From Desmonostoc vinosum HA7617-LM4 (lineage in GTDB: Bacteria; Cyanobacteriota; Cyanobacteriia; Cyanobacteriales; Nostocaceae), in assembly GCA_019359515.1 (NCBI GenBank), contig JAHHHC010000042.1, forward strand, positions 1 through 56,899: 56,899 bases of DNA. Reading direction: 5' to 3'. Shown in pieces: positions 18,360 through 28,421 of this stretch. Within the stretch, counting starts at the first letter, position 1, and each line of letters starts with the position of its first letter. The notes under the pieces were generated by a model. That model was not told the DNA's origin, made no database searches, and saw only the letters and a list, made by a program, of their open reading frames with translations. The position numbers and the translations under genes were made by a program.

Positions 18360-18533
18360 GCGAATGTACACTGAGTTGGCATTACTCATTACCAGAGAAG
18401 TCAAGCGTTAAAAGCCAAAATAAACAATGCTTTTAATTCTTGACTTCTAAATAATGCTAGTTAGCTGACCATTTAGTTATAAAAATATTACAAATTCTTG
18501 ACTATTGGTTATTTTTGGTAACGAGATATTCTG

Positions 18534-19058
18534 TTACTGACCGTCATCAATTATAGAATCGAAAGCTGCGGGAATATATTCTTGCAGCTTTAATTTATAT
18601 CCAGCTACTGAGGATGTAGCTAGGGTTTCTTGAGTAGCTATAACCCCAGGCGAGTTGGTTGAGAGTCGCTGACAGTGGACAACAGCAACGTCAAATCGGC
18701 AGGAATATTCTGATTTTTCCGGATGCTGAGCCAAGAATATTCTAGCAGTGCGCCAAATTTTTGCTTGCTTTTTTGGGGCGATCGCATCTTTTCCCCATGC
18801 ATCCCAATTACCAGAACTACGGGTTTTAACTTCAACAAATGCTACTATGGAGTGCTGAGTAGTAATTACTGAGTGAAGCGATGAGGGGGAATTTTCTTTC
18901 GCCTCCCCATTATGCTGGGCAATAATATCAATTTCTCCCCAGCGGCAACTAAAGCGACGATGTAAAATTGTCCAACCTGTAGATTGTAACCATTGGGCAA
19001 CTAGATCTTCACCTAGTTGCCCAATATCAGGATAATGAGATGGAGGAGGGTTAGCCAT
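18534..19058 (-). CDS. YraN family (UPF0102) nuclease-like protein
   Basis: A 174-residue member of UPF0102, a small group with a PD-(D/E)XK-type nuclease fold. The N terminus has GQLGEDLVAQWLQSTGWTILHRRF, then CRWGEIDIIA (catalytic acidic position) and FVEVKTRSS (E-x-K). These are the key residues of the fold and all are present. A stretch rich in Ser/His (about 52-72) separates the two catalytic strands and makes the protein longer than the usual 120-130 residues, together with a C-terminal extension. Cellular role is not established. Divergent from the next gene with 14 bases between start codons. Confidence 0.88.
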   Translation of the reverse strand: MANPPPSHYPDIGQLGEDLVAQWLQSTGWTILHRRFSCRWGEIDIIAQHNGEAKENSPSSLHSVITTQHSIVAFVEVKTRSSGNWDAWGKDAIAPKKQAKIWRTARIFLAQHPEKSEYSCRFDVAVVHCQRLSTNSPGVIATQETLATSSVAGYKLKLQEYIPAAFDSIIDDGQ

Positions 19059-19072
19059 TAACTACAAATACT

Positions 19073-19582
19073 ATGAAATTTAGCTTAAGTAATCAGATTT
19101 GGACGAGTATACTCAGTTTATTGCTTTTGGTAGTAGTTGGCACTACAGCATCTGTGGGTTTTACTGAAACTGCTTTAGCCCTTGAGTACAATAAAGAAAT
19201 TTTAATAGAGGCTGATTTTTCAGGGCGTGATTTATCAGACTCCAGCTTTACCAAAGCTAATCTGCGTCAGAGTAACTTCAGCCATACTAACTTACGCGGT
19301 GTCAGCTTCTTCGCTGCAAATTTAGAGTCAGCAAATTTAGAAGGGGCTGATCTCACAAATGCTACTTTAGACTCAGCTCGCCTAATCAAAGCAAATTTAA
19401 CAAATGCAGTTTTGGAGGGTGCATTTGCTGCCAGCACCAAATTTGACGGTGCAATTATTGAAGGAGCAGATTTTACCGATGTGCTACTGCGTCCAGATGA
19501 ACAGAAAAAATTATGCCAGGTTGCTCAAGGTGTTAATCCAACAACAGGACGCGATACCCGTGACACATTATTTTGTCCATAG
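19073..19582 (+). CDS. Exported pentapeptide-repeat protein
   Basis: A 169-residue protein with a signal peptide (hydrophobic ILSLLLLVVVGTTASVGF, likely cleavage after TALA) followed by about 18 pentapeptide repeats of A(D/N)LXX type (residues 45-138; for example ANLESANLEGADLTNATLD). A short C-terminal tail has two cysteines (C147 and C168) that could pair. It resembles small thylakoid-lumen pentapeptide proteins of cyanobacteria. Function of these is not well established. Its start lies 14 bases from the yraN start on the other strand, so their promoters must sit in each other's coding region. Confidence 0.85.
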   Translation: MKFSLSNQIWTSILSLLLLVVVGTTASVGFTETALALEYNKEILIEADFSGRDLSDSSFTKANLRQSNFSHTNLRGVSFFAANLESANLEGADLTNATLDSARLIKANLTNAVLEGAFAASTKFDGAIIEGADFTDVLLRPDEQKKLCQVAQGVNPTTGRDTRDTLFCP

Positions 19583-19616
19583 TTAGAGGACGTCTAGTAG
19601 CGTGTGTTATGCCTTA

Positions 19617-19764
19617 TAAGCTAATCTGCCTTTAACTTGCATAATCCTTTGCCTCAGAAAGACGCGGAGAGAAGTTGCGTGCGGGGGTTCCCCCCGTTGA
19701 GCAAACTTCGGAGGACGCGCTTAAGGGGAGACGCGGGGATGCAATTTGAATGATTATTAGCTTA
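19617..19764. mobile_element. TA-inserting miniature element, copy A
   Basis: Begins and ends TAAGCTAAT / ATTAGCTTA. It is inserted in a dyad repeat whose uninterrupted form exists at 42242-42335 (GCCTTATAGCAACGCACC); the TA at the insertion point is duplicated here. Internal ends CTTTAACTTGCATAA and GCAATTTGAATGATTATTAG are shared with copies B and C. The middle holds a hairpin repeat (19672-19708). Confidence 0.8.
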
Positions 19765-19824
19765 GCAACGCACCGTCTAAGATCTTCGGTGCGTTAGGAC
19801 TTGCGTCCATAACGCACCCTACTG
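19765..19824. repeat. Dyad repeat (copy split by miniature element)
   Basis: Contains GCAACGCACCG, GATCTTCGGTGCGTT and CCATAACGCACCCTACTG, and matches 42260-42335. Its left part (GTGTGTTATGCCTTATA) is at 19602-19618, moved away by the miniature element. Confidence 0.75.
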
Positions 19825-19835
19825 CAACGACACAA

Positions 19836-22304
19836 CTAAACCTCTGCTAATCCATCCGAGAGCATGAATCCATTAGTAGAATAAATGCTCTCAACAACTA
19901 CTGTATCAGTAACGCTAGGAATAAAATCTGTATCGCTAATTATGGGTAACAAATGATCGTATAATTGCATTGCTTGTAAACAATTATTGATATTAGCGAT
20001 CGCTAAATTATAGGTGTCAATCTTTTGCTCAACAACATCTAATAACCTTCGATTATTAGTAATCTTTTCTTGTGCTTCTTGTTCTAGTGTTTTCTCTAAG
20101 TAAGCACGCGCCTGGGGATATTGCTGTAAAATCGCATCCGCTTGTTGTGTTGCCATTGTCAGTAATTGAGTTTTGAGTGTTTGATTGATAGTTTGGCGGA
20201 AGGATTTACGGATAGTTTGAGAAACTTTTGGCTCAAAATCTAACTTCAATAATTGCCTAATTGCTGGTTCTGCTTCTACCATACTTTCAGCATCATAACC
20301 CTGGGAAGTTTGTAGTAAAGTCTGACGAAATTGATAGATGGAAAAAGTACCTTCATCATAGAATCTGGGACTTTCTCGCACAAAGCGATCGCATTCTACA
20401 CTGGCTGCATTTGTTAACACCTGAGAAACTTGTTTTGCTAAAGTATTTATCTCTTGCTCAATCCCCCCATCATTACCCAATAAGCGATATAATTGTCGAT
20501 AATATTCTGATTTGTGAATTTTGGCGATTAACTGTTGAAATAAATTGACAATTAACTGCTCGGTAGACTCAATTAAAATATCTTCTAACTGATTGGCTAA
20601 ATAATAAAATGCTTCTACTAAAATCGCAATTAACGGTGCTGTAGCATTGCGAGGATGATTGAGAGTTGCACGTCGATAAGCATCAGCAACAGAGAAAGTA
20701 TCTAGCAACTCATAAAGACGGCGAATCATGCGTGATTGCAATTGCTGAAAATCTGCTTCAAAACCATCACAGGAATTATTGACTACTTGGTTAACTTCTT
20801 CTGTGATGTGCTGGCTGAAGTCTTTACCAATTTGCAGGAGTTGCTGATTGAGGCGTTGCAGTTCCTGCGCTTTCATCGTCTCAATTTCTTGGGGCTGACT
20901 ATCTAAATCTCTTTGGATTTCCTGATAATATTTTTTCAGAGGAATACAAATATCTTCTAAATCATCAGCAAAATTGATAAAAAGTTGTGGACGTTTTTCT
21001 GTAGTTAGATAGTGAGTAATAGCTGTGCGAAATTCTTCTATCCCGCTATCTCGAATTAGCTGATTAATTAATGGCATTCCTTGTTCAGACAAAATTCGTG
21101 TGTAGTTTTCATTAGGAGTCTCGAAGCCATTGAGAGAAATCCGAAAATTACTTTGCGAAAGCTTGCCAGAACTAACACAGTAGTTGTTAAATGCATAGAC
21201 AAATTGTGGCGTTTCTTCTTTACCATCTAAACCTTTGACACTTTCAGTAAAGACAGAATCTAAACCAAATCGATCGCGCTCACTTGTCTGTTTAATTTGA
21301 CTGCCGTAAAATCCTAACAATCCACTAGTTTTATAAACTCTGCTGGGGTTGCGAAACTGTCTACTAATTAAATCATCCAATCGTTGCCGCAGCTGAGTGT
21401 TGTACCAAGTCTCATCAATCCGGTTGAAGATGTAGAAAACGCGATCGCGTATTCCTCCATTGTCCCGCATCTTTTCTAAAAGTTCTGTTTCTTCTTTAGT
21501 CATGTCACCCGCTGAAGCAGGTTTCAGCACACACACCACAGCTGATGTATCAGCATGTTGAATTTTAGCGTAGGTTAGCTGTGCATCCTTTTGTTCTGGT
21601 GCATCTATACCTGGCGTGTCAATAATTACATTGCCATCTTGCAAGAGAGGATGGTTGCAGTAATATTCAATTCGCTTCAAGACAGCGCTATTACTACCAC
21701 GACGCGCATATCCAGCAGCTTCTTTGAGATTGGAAAAGTTAAATTGTTCCATAGAATATGTAGCATTATTAACCGTATGAATGCGATCGCGGTTTGTTAC
21801 ATATCCATCTAGCAACAATGTTAACGCCTTTGCTTGTTTTGCACGTTCCGATTTACTCTCGCCGCCTTCCTGCTCAATAATAGCCTTACAACCTTGATGT
21901 AGTAAGTCAATTACATCATCTTGATTAATATTAACTACCGTTTTAAATCCCAATTCTTGACACAGAGAAACTGCTTGCTCTCTAATCTCTGCTTCGCTTA
22001 AAAATGTTAAAACAACACGTTCTTTATCTACTTCTGCATACTCAATCTTGCATTCTGTACCTGTAGCGTGTCCTTCTGCACTGTAAAGTAACTCTCTTTC
22101 CAACAGTGCATTAATTAGCATTGATTTACCGGCACTAAACGCACCTGCAAATACAATTTCAAATTTTGGGGAAATTGCTTTACTAAGAGAAGTTTGTACA
22201 AATGTAATATCTTGAGAACGTAGTGTTGGCTCTTGTTGTAAAAGTTGTAAAATAGACTCGACTTGCTGTTTTAAATTTTGGCACTGAGGTAGCAGATTAG
22301 ACAT
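19836..22304 (-). CDS. Bacterial dynamin-like GTPase
   Basis: An 822-residue large GTPase of the dynamin superfamily. The G domain lies in the first third: G1 GAFSAGKS (54-61), G2 threonine in ATGTECKIEY, G3 DTPGID and G4 NRID. The remaining 500 residues are mostly helical, rich in Gln and Glu, as in the neck and trunk of BDLP of Nostoc punctiforme. It is longer than BDLP (about 690 residues). There is no clear transmembrane paddle. Likely acts on membranes, in fusion, stability or envelope stress, but the specific job is not known. I prefer ATG 22304 to GTG 22313. Single gene. Confidence 0.85.
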   Translation of the reverse strand: MSNLLPQCQNLKQQVESILQLLQQEPTLRSQDITFVQTSLSKAISPKFEIVFAGAFSAGKSMLINALLERELLYSAEGHATGTECKIEYAEVDKERVVLTFLSEAEIREQAVSLCQELGFKTVVNINQDDVIDLLHQGCKAIIEQEGGESKSERAKQAKALTLLLDGYVTNRDRIHTVNNATYSMEQFNFSNLKEAAGYARRGSNSAVLKRIEYYCNHPLLQDGNVIIDTPGIDAPEQKDAQLTYAKIQHADTSAVVCVLKPASAGDMTKEETELLEKMRDNGGIRDRVFYIFNRIDETWYNTQLRQRLDDLISRQFRNPSRVYKTSGLLGFYGSQIKQTSERDRFGLDSVFTESVKGLDGKEETPQFVYAFNNYCVSSGKLSQSNFRISLNGFETPNENYTRILSEQGMPLINQLIRDSGIEEFRTAITHYLTTEKRPQLFINFADDLEDICIPLKKYYQEIQRDLDSQPQEIETMKAQELQRLNQQLLQIGKDFSQHITEEVNQVVNNSCDGFEADFQQLQSRMIRRLYELLDTFSVADAYRRATLNHPRNATAPLIAILVEAFYYLANQLEDILIESTEQLIVNLFQQLIAKIHKSEYYRQLYRLLGNDGGIEQEINTLAKQVSQVLTNAASVECDRFVRESPRFYDEGTFSIYQFRQTLLQTSQGYDAESMVEAEPAIRQLLKLDFEPKVSQTIRKSFRQTINQTLKTQLLTMATQQADAILQQYPQARAYLEKTLEQEAQEKITNNRRLLDVVEQKIDTYNLAIANINNCLQAMQLYDHLLPIISDTDFIPSVTDTVVVESIYSTNGFMLSDGLAEV

Positions 22305-22454
22305 TTTTAACACTCAAAAAATCATGTATAATTTTAAGATGTGTTGTATTTTTAATGGCTCAGTAATCTTGCTGAAACCTACAATTATCTGGCTTGAAAA
22401 TAGGGAGTGGGAGAAGAGGTATTTTTATAGCAAGCAGTGATGCGGTACTTTTTC

Positions 22455-22503
22455 GTATAAAAATAAAAAGAATAACCTCCAACGATGATCACTGGAGGTT
22501 ATT
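22455..22503 (-). terminator. Terminator for the glutathionyl-hydroquinone reductase gene
   Basis: An 11-bp stem (AATAACCTCCA and TGGAGGTTATT, 22471-22503) followed on the minus strand by a T-rich run (TTCTTTTTATTTTT). It lies about 260 bases past the stop of the minus-strand gene, with miniature element copy B between them. Confidence 0.7.
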
Positions 22504-22651
22504 AGCAAAGACATTGGAATAGTGGACTATTTTAAAAAAAATATATCCCTTTGTCAAATATGTTTTCTCTATCAAAAGGCGCGTCATAGGTAAATTTTGT
22601 TAGTCACCAAGAATACAAATTTCAATCCCACATTTTTAAACAAACGTGAGT

Positions 22652-22746
22652 TAAGCTAATCGTCATTCAAATTACATCTGCGTGTCTCCGTGTCCCCGCG
22701 TCTTTCTAGCGGTTTGAACTATGCAAATTAAAAGCGCAACAGCTTA
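22652..22746. mobile_element. TA-inserting miniature element, copy B (reverse)
   Basis: Same ends as copies A and C: reading on the minus strand TAAGCTGTTGCGCTTTTAAT, TTTGCATA at one side and ATGTAATTTGAATGA, GATTAGCTTA at the other. The element proper is AGCT...AGCT with a TA at each flank. The middle is unrelated to copy A except for GTCCCCGCGTCT-type short repeats. Confidence 0.75.
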
Positions 22747-22761
22747 CCTACTCCCCACTCT

Positions 22762-23784
22762 TTATTTCTTATTCTCACGGCCATGTGGTTCATAAAGGTA
22801 TGTCATATCAGGGCCATTGGGAATAATACCACCAGGGTTGAGCGGGAACAAGTTGCCGTAGTAATCTTGCTTGACACTCTCGACATCGCATGTGTCTGCA
22901 ACACCTGGAAGTTGATATAGTTCACGCAGATAGGCCCCTAGATTAGCATAGTCGCGAATTCGTCGGCGGTTGCATTTGAACAACCCATAATAAGCGCTAT
23001 CAAAGCGAAATAAGGTTGTAAATAGGCGAATATCCGCCAATGTGAGATTATCGCCACACAGATATCGACTAGTTTGTAATGCTGTCTCAATCTCATCAAG
23101 AGTTGTGAACAGCTCATTACAAGCTTGATTGTATGCTTCTTGGGTTTGGGCAAAACCGCAACGATAGACGCCGTTATTCACTGCATGGTAAATTTTGTCA
23201 TTCCACCAGTCAATCTTTTCTTTGAGTTCTGATGGGTAAAGATCTAACTTAGGATTGTTGGCAAACTCGTTAAATTGTGAGCTCAGCATCACGATGATCT
23301 CTGCACTCTCGTTATTAACGATTGCTTGCGTCTGATTGTCCCATAACACTGGGACTGTTGAGCGTCCACTATAGCCTGGTTTTGCTAGCTGATATAGTTC
23401 AGCGAGTGTACTGCAACCTGCTTCTGTTTCATCGAACACCCAACCGCCGATAGTCACAGAAGGAGACACAATACATACCGAAATTGCAGCTTCCAAACCT
23501 TTAAGCGATCGCACTACCAGAGTTCTGTGTGCCCAAGGACAGCTCAACCCAACATAAAGTTTATAACGTCCTGCTGCGGGTGGATAAGGATTTCCTGCCT
23601 CTATACCGATAGACTTACGGAACTGGCTATTAGGACGAATATACTCTCCTGACTGATTGCGGGGAGCAAGGTTTGACATCATCATGTGCCATATTGTCGT
23701 CCAGACAAACTTACCTAACCAAATAATCAGCTTGGGTGGTAGTGACTTGCCTTTTTTCTTTTGGATATTTCTATCATCATCCAT
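22762..23784 (-). CDS. Glutathionyl-hydroquinone reductase (xi-class GST)
   Basis: A 340-residue protein of the ECM4/YqjG family, which reduces glutathionylated hydroquinones. The catalytic cysteine is in GLSCPWAHRT (C82), the family hallmark. RSTVPVLWD, NNESAEII (glutathione-contacting) and the C-terminal helical domain with LTLADIRLFTTLFRFD and YLYEPHGR are in place. The first 40 residues (KKKGKSLPPKLIIWLGKFVWTTIWHMMM) form an extra amphipathic stretch not always present. Soluble, probably in detoxification of quinones from the electron transport chain or environment. Single gene. Confidence 0.9.
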   Translation of the reverse strand: MDDDRNIQKKKGKSLPPKLIIWLGKFVWTTIWHMMMSNLAPRNQSGEYIRPNSQFRKSIGIEAGNPYPPAAGRYKLYVGLSCPWAHRTLVVRSLKGLEAAISVCIVSPSVTIGGWVFDETEAGCSTLAELYQLAKPGYSGRSTVPVLWDNQTQAIVNNESAEIIVMLSSQFNEFANNPKLDLYPSELKEKIDWWNDKIYHAVNNGVYRCGFAQTQEAYNQACNELFTTLDEIETALQTSRYLCGDNLTLADIRLFTTLFRFDSAYYGLFKCNRRRIRDYANLGAYLRELYQLPGVADTCDVESVKQDYYGNLFPLNPGGIIPNGPDMTYLYEPHGRENKK

Positions 23785-24174
23785 TGGATAGAATCTAAAC
23801 CTTTACTTCATTTCTAACTTTATCGTCATTTTTACCCAACTACACTAGCTTACTATATTTGTAGATATAACTTAAAAATAAACGCTCTCAACACTTCAAC
23901 TTATATCAATATATATCAGAGTTTAAAAATTCACTTATACGTTGCTTCCTGAATTCAAAAGTTTTATGGTTATTCTAGAAACATTAAACCAATTTACTAC
24001 AAATAATATTTATCAAAACATGAATGAAAAAAGCCTTCAGCAGACCTTTTGTAAAAACCTCAAACTTTAACTCTTTTTTTGTGTATTAGCGAAGTGGGGT
24101 CTAGCCCGATAAAAAAATTATGCAACAAGCCCAACATTTATCTCAAACTCAAAAAACAGGAATTTATTTAACTC
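23785..24174. other. Intergenic region upstream of kdpA
   Basis: A 390-base AT-rich region between the divergent reductase gene and kdpA. It presumably holds the kdp promoter. I see no convincing riboswitch, operator palindrome or small gene; the short frame from 24120 overlaps kdpA and looks accidental. Confidence 0.5.
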
Positions 24175-25917
24175 ATGCTACAAGGATGGATACAAATTAC
24201 CTTAACCCTACTAATAGTAATAGCAATCACTCCCTTTTTTGGGCGATACATAGCGCGTGTTTTCCTATATCAAAGTACTTTTATCGACATAATTTCAAAT
24301 CCAGTTGAACGAGTACTTTACTCCTTAATTGGTGTTCAACCCCAAAAAAATATGACAGGTTGGCAGTATGCGCGGGCAATCCTTTATAGCAACATTGCTA
24401 TGGGGTTGCTAATGTTCTTGATTATTATGAATCAGGGATGGTTACCGCTAAACCCAACTAAAATAAATGCCCCAACTTGGGACACAGTACTGCACACAAC
24501 TATTTCCTTTATTACTAATACCAACCAGCAGCATTATTCTGGTGAAACCTACATGAGCTATGGCAGCCAAATGTTAGCACTAGGCTACCATATGTTCACC
24601 TCCGCTGCGACAGGAATCGCAGTGGCGATCGCCTTTATTCGTGGTTTAACAGGAAGGCCATTAGGTAACTTTTATGTAGATTTGATTCGTGCAATTACTC
24701 GAATTTTGCTACCCATTAGTATTGTGGGTGGAATAGTCTTGATTGCCCTTGGTGTACCAGAAACCCTAGCAGGGGCAGTAGTGATACGTACCCTAGAAGA
24801 TCCTGCCATAAGTCAGGCGATCGCCCGTGGCCCTGTTGCCCATTTAGAAATTATCAAGGAACTAGGCGAGAACGGCGGTGGCTTTTTCGCCATCAACTCA
24901 GCCCATCCATTGGAAAATCCCAGTGGCTTGACAAATTTGATTCAGCTTGTGGCCATCCTGTCAATACCCACCTCCCTGATTTACACCTATGGCATATTTG
25001 CCAACAACCTTAAGCAAGCTTGGTTAGTGTATTGCATTCCATTGGCTATTTTGGTGGTCTTGATTGTCATCACAGCGATCGGTGAATATAACGGTAATCC
25101 TGCCGTGAATGCCCTCTTAGGTAGCCAACAACCAAATTTGGAAGGTAAAGAAGTCCGGTTTGGTTGGGCACAATCTGCATTGTACGCCGTGATTACAACT
25201 GCAACCATGTGTGGGGCCGTCAATAGCCTGCATGATTCATTCATGCCGAATGGCGGCTTTAGTATGCTTTGTGATATGTTTTTGCAGATTGTTTTTGGTG
25301 GACAAGGTACAGGAACCGCGTATCTATATGCGTACTTGATATTAGCCGTATTTGTCACAGGTTTAATGGTAGGACGCACACCAGAATTTCTCGGACGCAA
25401 AATTGAGAAGCGTGAGGTTGTGCTGGCGAGTTTCTTAATATTGCTAGTTCACCCGATCGCCATTTTGATTCCAGCGGCAATTACCCTAGCATTCCCCGAT
25501 CAATTGGCAGGAATTAGCAATCCTGGTTTTCATGGCTTTGCACAAGTAATTTACGAATATGCCTCAGCTGCGGCTAATAACGGTTCTGGGTTTGAAGGCT
25601 TAGGCGATTCCCAACCATCGCCAATTGCGATCGCCACTGGCGCACAAACAACAGTAACCGCCCTTTGGTGGAACCTCAGCACCTGCTTTAGTTTATTAGC
25701 AGGGCGCTACATCCCAATTATCAGCCTATTGTTGCTAGCAGATAGCATGTCTCGCAAACAACTAGTTCCCCTCACCGCAGGTACCCTTAGAACCGACACC
25801 GGACTATTTACCAGCGTCACCGCCGCCGTGATTTTAATTCTAGGCGCACTGACATTTTTTCCAGTTTTAGCACTAGGCCCCATTAGCGAAGCCTTTTTTA
25901 TAATTCGTAATTCGTAA
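24175..25917 (+). CDS. kdpA: Potassium-transporting ATPase subunit A
   Basis: The potassium-binding and channel-like subunit of the KdpFABC pump in the plasma membrane. It is 580 residues with about ten membrane segments and the four selectivity-filter loops: [32 protein letters not shown] and [10 protein letters not shown]. The C terminus ends unusually: after [14 protein letters not shown] the reading frame runs into a dispersed ATTCGTAATTCGTAATGA repeat, which supplies the last residues and the stop. First gene of kdpA-kdpB-kdpG-kdpC. No kdpD or kdpE is adjacent. Confidence 0.95.
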   Translation: MLQGWIQITLTLLIVIAITPFFGRYIARVFLYQSTFIDIISNPVERVLYSLIGVQPQKNMTGWQYARAILYSNIAMGLLMFLIIMNQGWLPLNPTKINAPTWDTVLHTTISFITNTNQQHYSGETYMSYGSQMLALGYHMFTSAATGIAVAIAFIRGLTGRPLGNFYVDLIRAITRILLPISIVGGIVLIALGVPETLAGAVVIRTLEDPAISQAIARGPVAHLEIIKELGENGGGFFAINSAHPLENPSGLTNLIQLVAILSIPTSLIYTYGIFANNLKQAWLVYCIPLAILVVLIVITAIGEYNGNPAVNALLGSQQPNLEGKEVRFGWAQSALYAVITTATMCGAVNSLHDSFMPNGGFSMLCDMFLQIVFGGQGTGTAYLYAYLILAVFVTGLMVGRTPEFLGRKIEKREVVLASFLILLVHPIAILIPAAITLAFPDQLAGISNPGFHGFAQVIYEYASAAANNGSGFEGLGDSQPSPIAIATGAQTTVTALWWNLSTCFSLLAGRYIPIISLLLLADSMSRKQLVPLTAGTLRTDTGLFTSVTAAVILILGALTFFPVLALGPISEAFFIIRNS

Positions 25918-26042
25918 TGACGCGACGCTCCTGCGTCGCTAACGCTTCGCTATCGAGGACTCGCTAACGCTGCGAAGCGCGTAATTCGTAATTGGTTGAT
26001 TATTTCTTTGTCCCATTCCCCATTCCCAATTCCCCATTCCCT
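25918..26042. repeat. Repeat insertion between kdpA and kdpB
   Basis: GCGACGCTCCTGCGTCGC, GCTAACGCTTCGC and CATTCCCCATTCCC-type short repeats fill the gap. ATTCGTAATT occurs on both sides of the GC-rich part, suggesting an inserted repeat block. Confidence 0.6.
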
Positions 26043-28172
26043 ATGCCCACCCACTCCCCCCGCATTCCCTCTGGAACTCGCGACTCACGCAAGCATACCC
26101 CTAAAGCAGACATGCGGGGACTCTACAAAAGAGCAATTCGTGAGTCATTTGTCAAGCTAAATCCGCGGATTGCGGTGAAAAACCCAGTCATGTTTATTGT
26201 CTGGGTAGGAACAATTGTGACTTTCCTTGTTACCCTTGACCCGAATTTGTTCGGCACAGTTCAAGCGAATGTCAACCAACAACGCTTGTTAAACGGCTTA
26301 ATTACCCTGATTCTGTTTTTCACAGTTCTTTTTGCCAACTTTGCCGAAGCTGTAGCCGAAGGACGCGGTAAAGCCCAAGCAGATTCCCTGAGAGCAACAC
26401 GTTCTGATACGATCGCTCGTAAAATCTCTCCCGATGGTGTCATTGAGAAAGTCAATTCTACAGAACTACGGCGAGGCGATTTAGTTAAAGTAATTGCCAA
26501 TGATATGATTCCTGCCGATGGGGAAGTACTTCAAGGTATTAGTTCAGTGGATGAGTCTGCCATTACCGGAGAATCTGCCCCTGTACTCAAGCAACCAGGT
26601 ACAGATATTGCCAGTTCGGTGACAGGAGGTACACGCCTACTCTCAGACGAGTTGACGATTCGCATTACCGCCGATCCCGGTCAAGGCTTTATTGACCGCA
26701 TGATTTCCTTAGTAGAAGGGGCTGAACGCGCTAAGACTCCCAACGAGATTGCTTTAACAGTGCTATTAGCAGTATTGACACAGGTTTTCTTGATTGTGGT
26801 ATCAACAATGCCATCTTTCGTTAACTACATCGCCAGCTTTATCAGTACTGTGTTTGGAACAGAGGCAGGCAATAATTTACGTGCAGGTGCTAGTGTTGCA
26901 ATCCTAATTTCGCTATTAGTAGCTTTGATTCCTACAACTATCGGTGGATTGCTAAGTGCGATCGGTATTGCTGGTATGGACAGGGTTGCCCAGTTTAACG
27001 TCATCGCTACCTCTGGTCGAGCTGTAGAAGCCTGCGGTGATATTAACACACTAGTATTAGATAAAACTGGCACTATTACTTTGGGAAACCGGATGGCTGA
27101 TGAATTTATCCCCATCAATAACTATTCAGTAGAAGACATAGCGCGAATTGCTGACGCTGCTAGTGTGTTTGATGAAACACCCGAAGGCAAATCGATTGTG
27201 AAATTAGCACAAACTTATCAGTTAGTTGCAGATTTCGACATCAATCAAGCAGAGGGTGTAGAGTTTTCTGCCAAAACCCGGATGAGTGGTACTAACCTCC
27301 CTGATGGTAAACAAGTTCGTAAAGGTGCAGTCGATGCCATCAAAGGGTTTGTCCGTTCCCGTGGCGGTAACATTCCCGATGGCGTAGACGCAGCTTATGA
27401 GCGAGTTTCTCGCTTAGGAGGTACACCATTAGCAGTTTGTCAAGATGACCAAATCTATGGTGTTATCTACCTCAAAGATATTGTCAAACCTGGTTTGCGG
27501 GAACGATTCGACCAACTCAGGCGGATGGGTGTTCGCACCGTCATGTTAACAGGCGACAACCGAATTACAGCTAGTGTAATTGCTCAAGAGGCTGGAGTTG
27601 ATGATTTCATTGCAGAAGCGACTCCCGAAGACAAAATTGAGGTAATTCGCATCGAGCAATCTGAGGGTAAACTAGTGGCCATGACCGGGGATGGCACTAA
27701 CGATGCACCTGCATTAGCTCAAGCAAACGTAGGTTTAGCCATGAACTCTGGGACACAGGCCGCCAAAGAAGCTGCCAACATGGTCGATTTAGACTCCGAC
27801 CCCACCAAACTGATTGACTTAGTAACCATTGGCAAACAGCTATTAATTACTCGTGGAGCCTTAACAACATTCTCCATTGCCAATGATATCGCTAAATATT
27901 TTGCCATCATTCCCACAATCTTTGCAGCAGTTGGAATTGGCGCACTAAATATTATGAGTCTCAAGAGTGCCCAATCTGCGATCGTCTCGGCGCTAATTTA
28001 CAATGCTTTAATTATTCCAACACTAATACCGATCGCCCTCAAAGGAGTAAAATTTTTACCCTTAACCGCAGATCAATTACTACGTCGCAATATTTTAATT
28101 TATGGCATAGGCGGGATTATTGCACCTTTTATTGCCATCAAACTTATAGATGTTGTTCTGCCTTTGTCTTAG
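26043..28172 (+). CDS. kdpB: Potassium-transporting ATPase subunit B
   Basis: The P-type ATPase subunit that drives KdpA. The protein is 709 residues from ATG 26043; the open frame extends to 25992 but only through repeat sequence, and ATG 26112 is another option. The phosphorylated aspartate is D340 in DKTGT; TGES, the ATP-site KGAVDAI region, MLTGDN and [13 protein letters not shown] are all present, with hydrophobic segments at both ends. All catalytic residues appear intact. The stop codon is immediately followed by a 105-bp miniature element. Confidence 0.95.
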   Translation: MPTHSPRIPSGTRDSRKHTPKADMRGLYKRAIRESFVKLNPRIAVKNPVMFIVWVGTIVTFLVTLDPNLFGTVQANVNQQRLLNGLITLILFFTVLFANFAEAVAEGRGKAQADSLRATRSDTIARKISPDGVIEKVNSTELRRGDLVKVIANDMIPADGEVLQGISSVDESAITGESAPVLKQPGTDIASSVTGGTRLLSDELTIRITADPGQGFIDRMISLVEGAERAKTPNEIALTVLLAVLTQVFLIVVSTMPSFVNYIASFISTVFGTEAGNNLRAGASVAILISLLVALIPTTIGGLLSAIGIAGMDRVAQFNVIATSGRAVEACGDINTLVLDKTGTITLGNRMADEFIPINNYSVEDIARIADAASVFDETPEGKSIVKLAQTYQLVADFDINQAEGVEFSAKTRMSGTNLPDGKQVRKGAVDAIKGFVRSRGGNIPDGVDAAYERVSRLGGTPLAVCQDDQIYGVIYLKDIVKPGLRERFDQLRRMGVRTVMLTGDNRITASVIAQEAGVDDFIAEATPEDKIEVIRIEQSEGKLVAMTGDGTNDAPALAQANVGLAMNSGTQAAKEAANMVDLDSDPTKLIDLVTIGKQLLITRGALTTFSIANDIAKYFAIIPTIFAAVGIGALNIMSLKSAQSAIVSALIYNALIIPTLIPIALKGVKFLPLTADQLLRRNILIYGIGGIIAPFIAIKLIDVVLPLS

Positions 28173-28173
28173 T

Positions 28174-28278
28174 CTGAACTTCCCCTGGTGCAAATATCTA
28201 AATAGCCATTAAACCCTTGCTACGCTATAAACCTAGCCCTTGATGCACATAGCTCTTTTTACTTGGGGGGAAGTTCAG
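28174..28278. mobile_element. 105-bp miniature element between kdpB and kdpG
   Basis: Perfect 12-bp terminal inverted repeats (CTGAACTTCCCC at 28174-28185 and GGGGAAGTTCAG at 28267-28278) are flanked by a 6-bp direct repeat CTTAGT (28168-28173 and 28279-28284). The left copy overlaps the kdpB stop codon. No coding capacity. It does not share ends with the other elements in the window. Confidence 0.75.
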
Positions 28279-28324
28279 CTTAGTTTTACTCTTCTCCCAA
28301 ACTCAAGATTTTCTGCGCGACGGA

Positions 28325-28361
28325 CACTTTGCTCAACGGGGGGAACCCCCGCACGCAAGTG
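28325..28361. repeat. Hairpin repeat (GGGGTTCCCC-core family)
   Basis: CACTTTGCTCAACGGG and CCCGCACGCAAGTG arms around a GGGAACCCCC core. It is the reverse complement of the copy at 19672-19708, with changed but still pairing outer arms. Others are at 33534-33573, 50501-50541 and 51163-51203. Confidence 0.7.
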
Positions 28362-28421
28362 TCCTCCTCTGCGTGATCAAAATTCATCCATTCAGCAACG
28401 CCAAAATAAAACTATAAACTC

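Noticed and set aside
23785-24174. Possible riboswitch (for example c-di-AMP type) upstream of kdpA
   Set aside because: I could not find the conserved paired elements of known potassium- or c-di-AMP-related riboswitches.
24120-24308. Frame of 62 codons overlapping kdpA
   Set aside because: It overlaps the kdpA start in another frame and is low-complexity; kdpA is certain.
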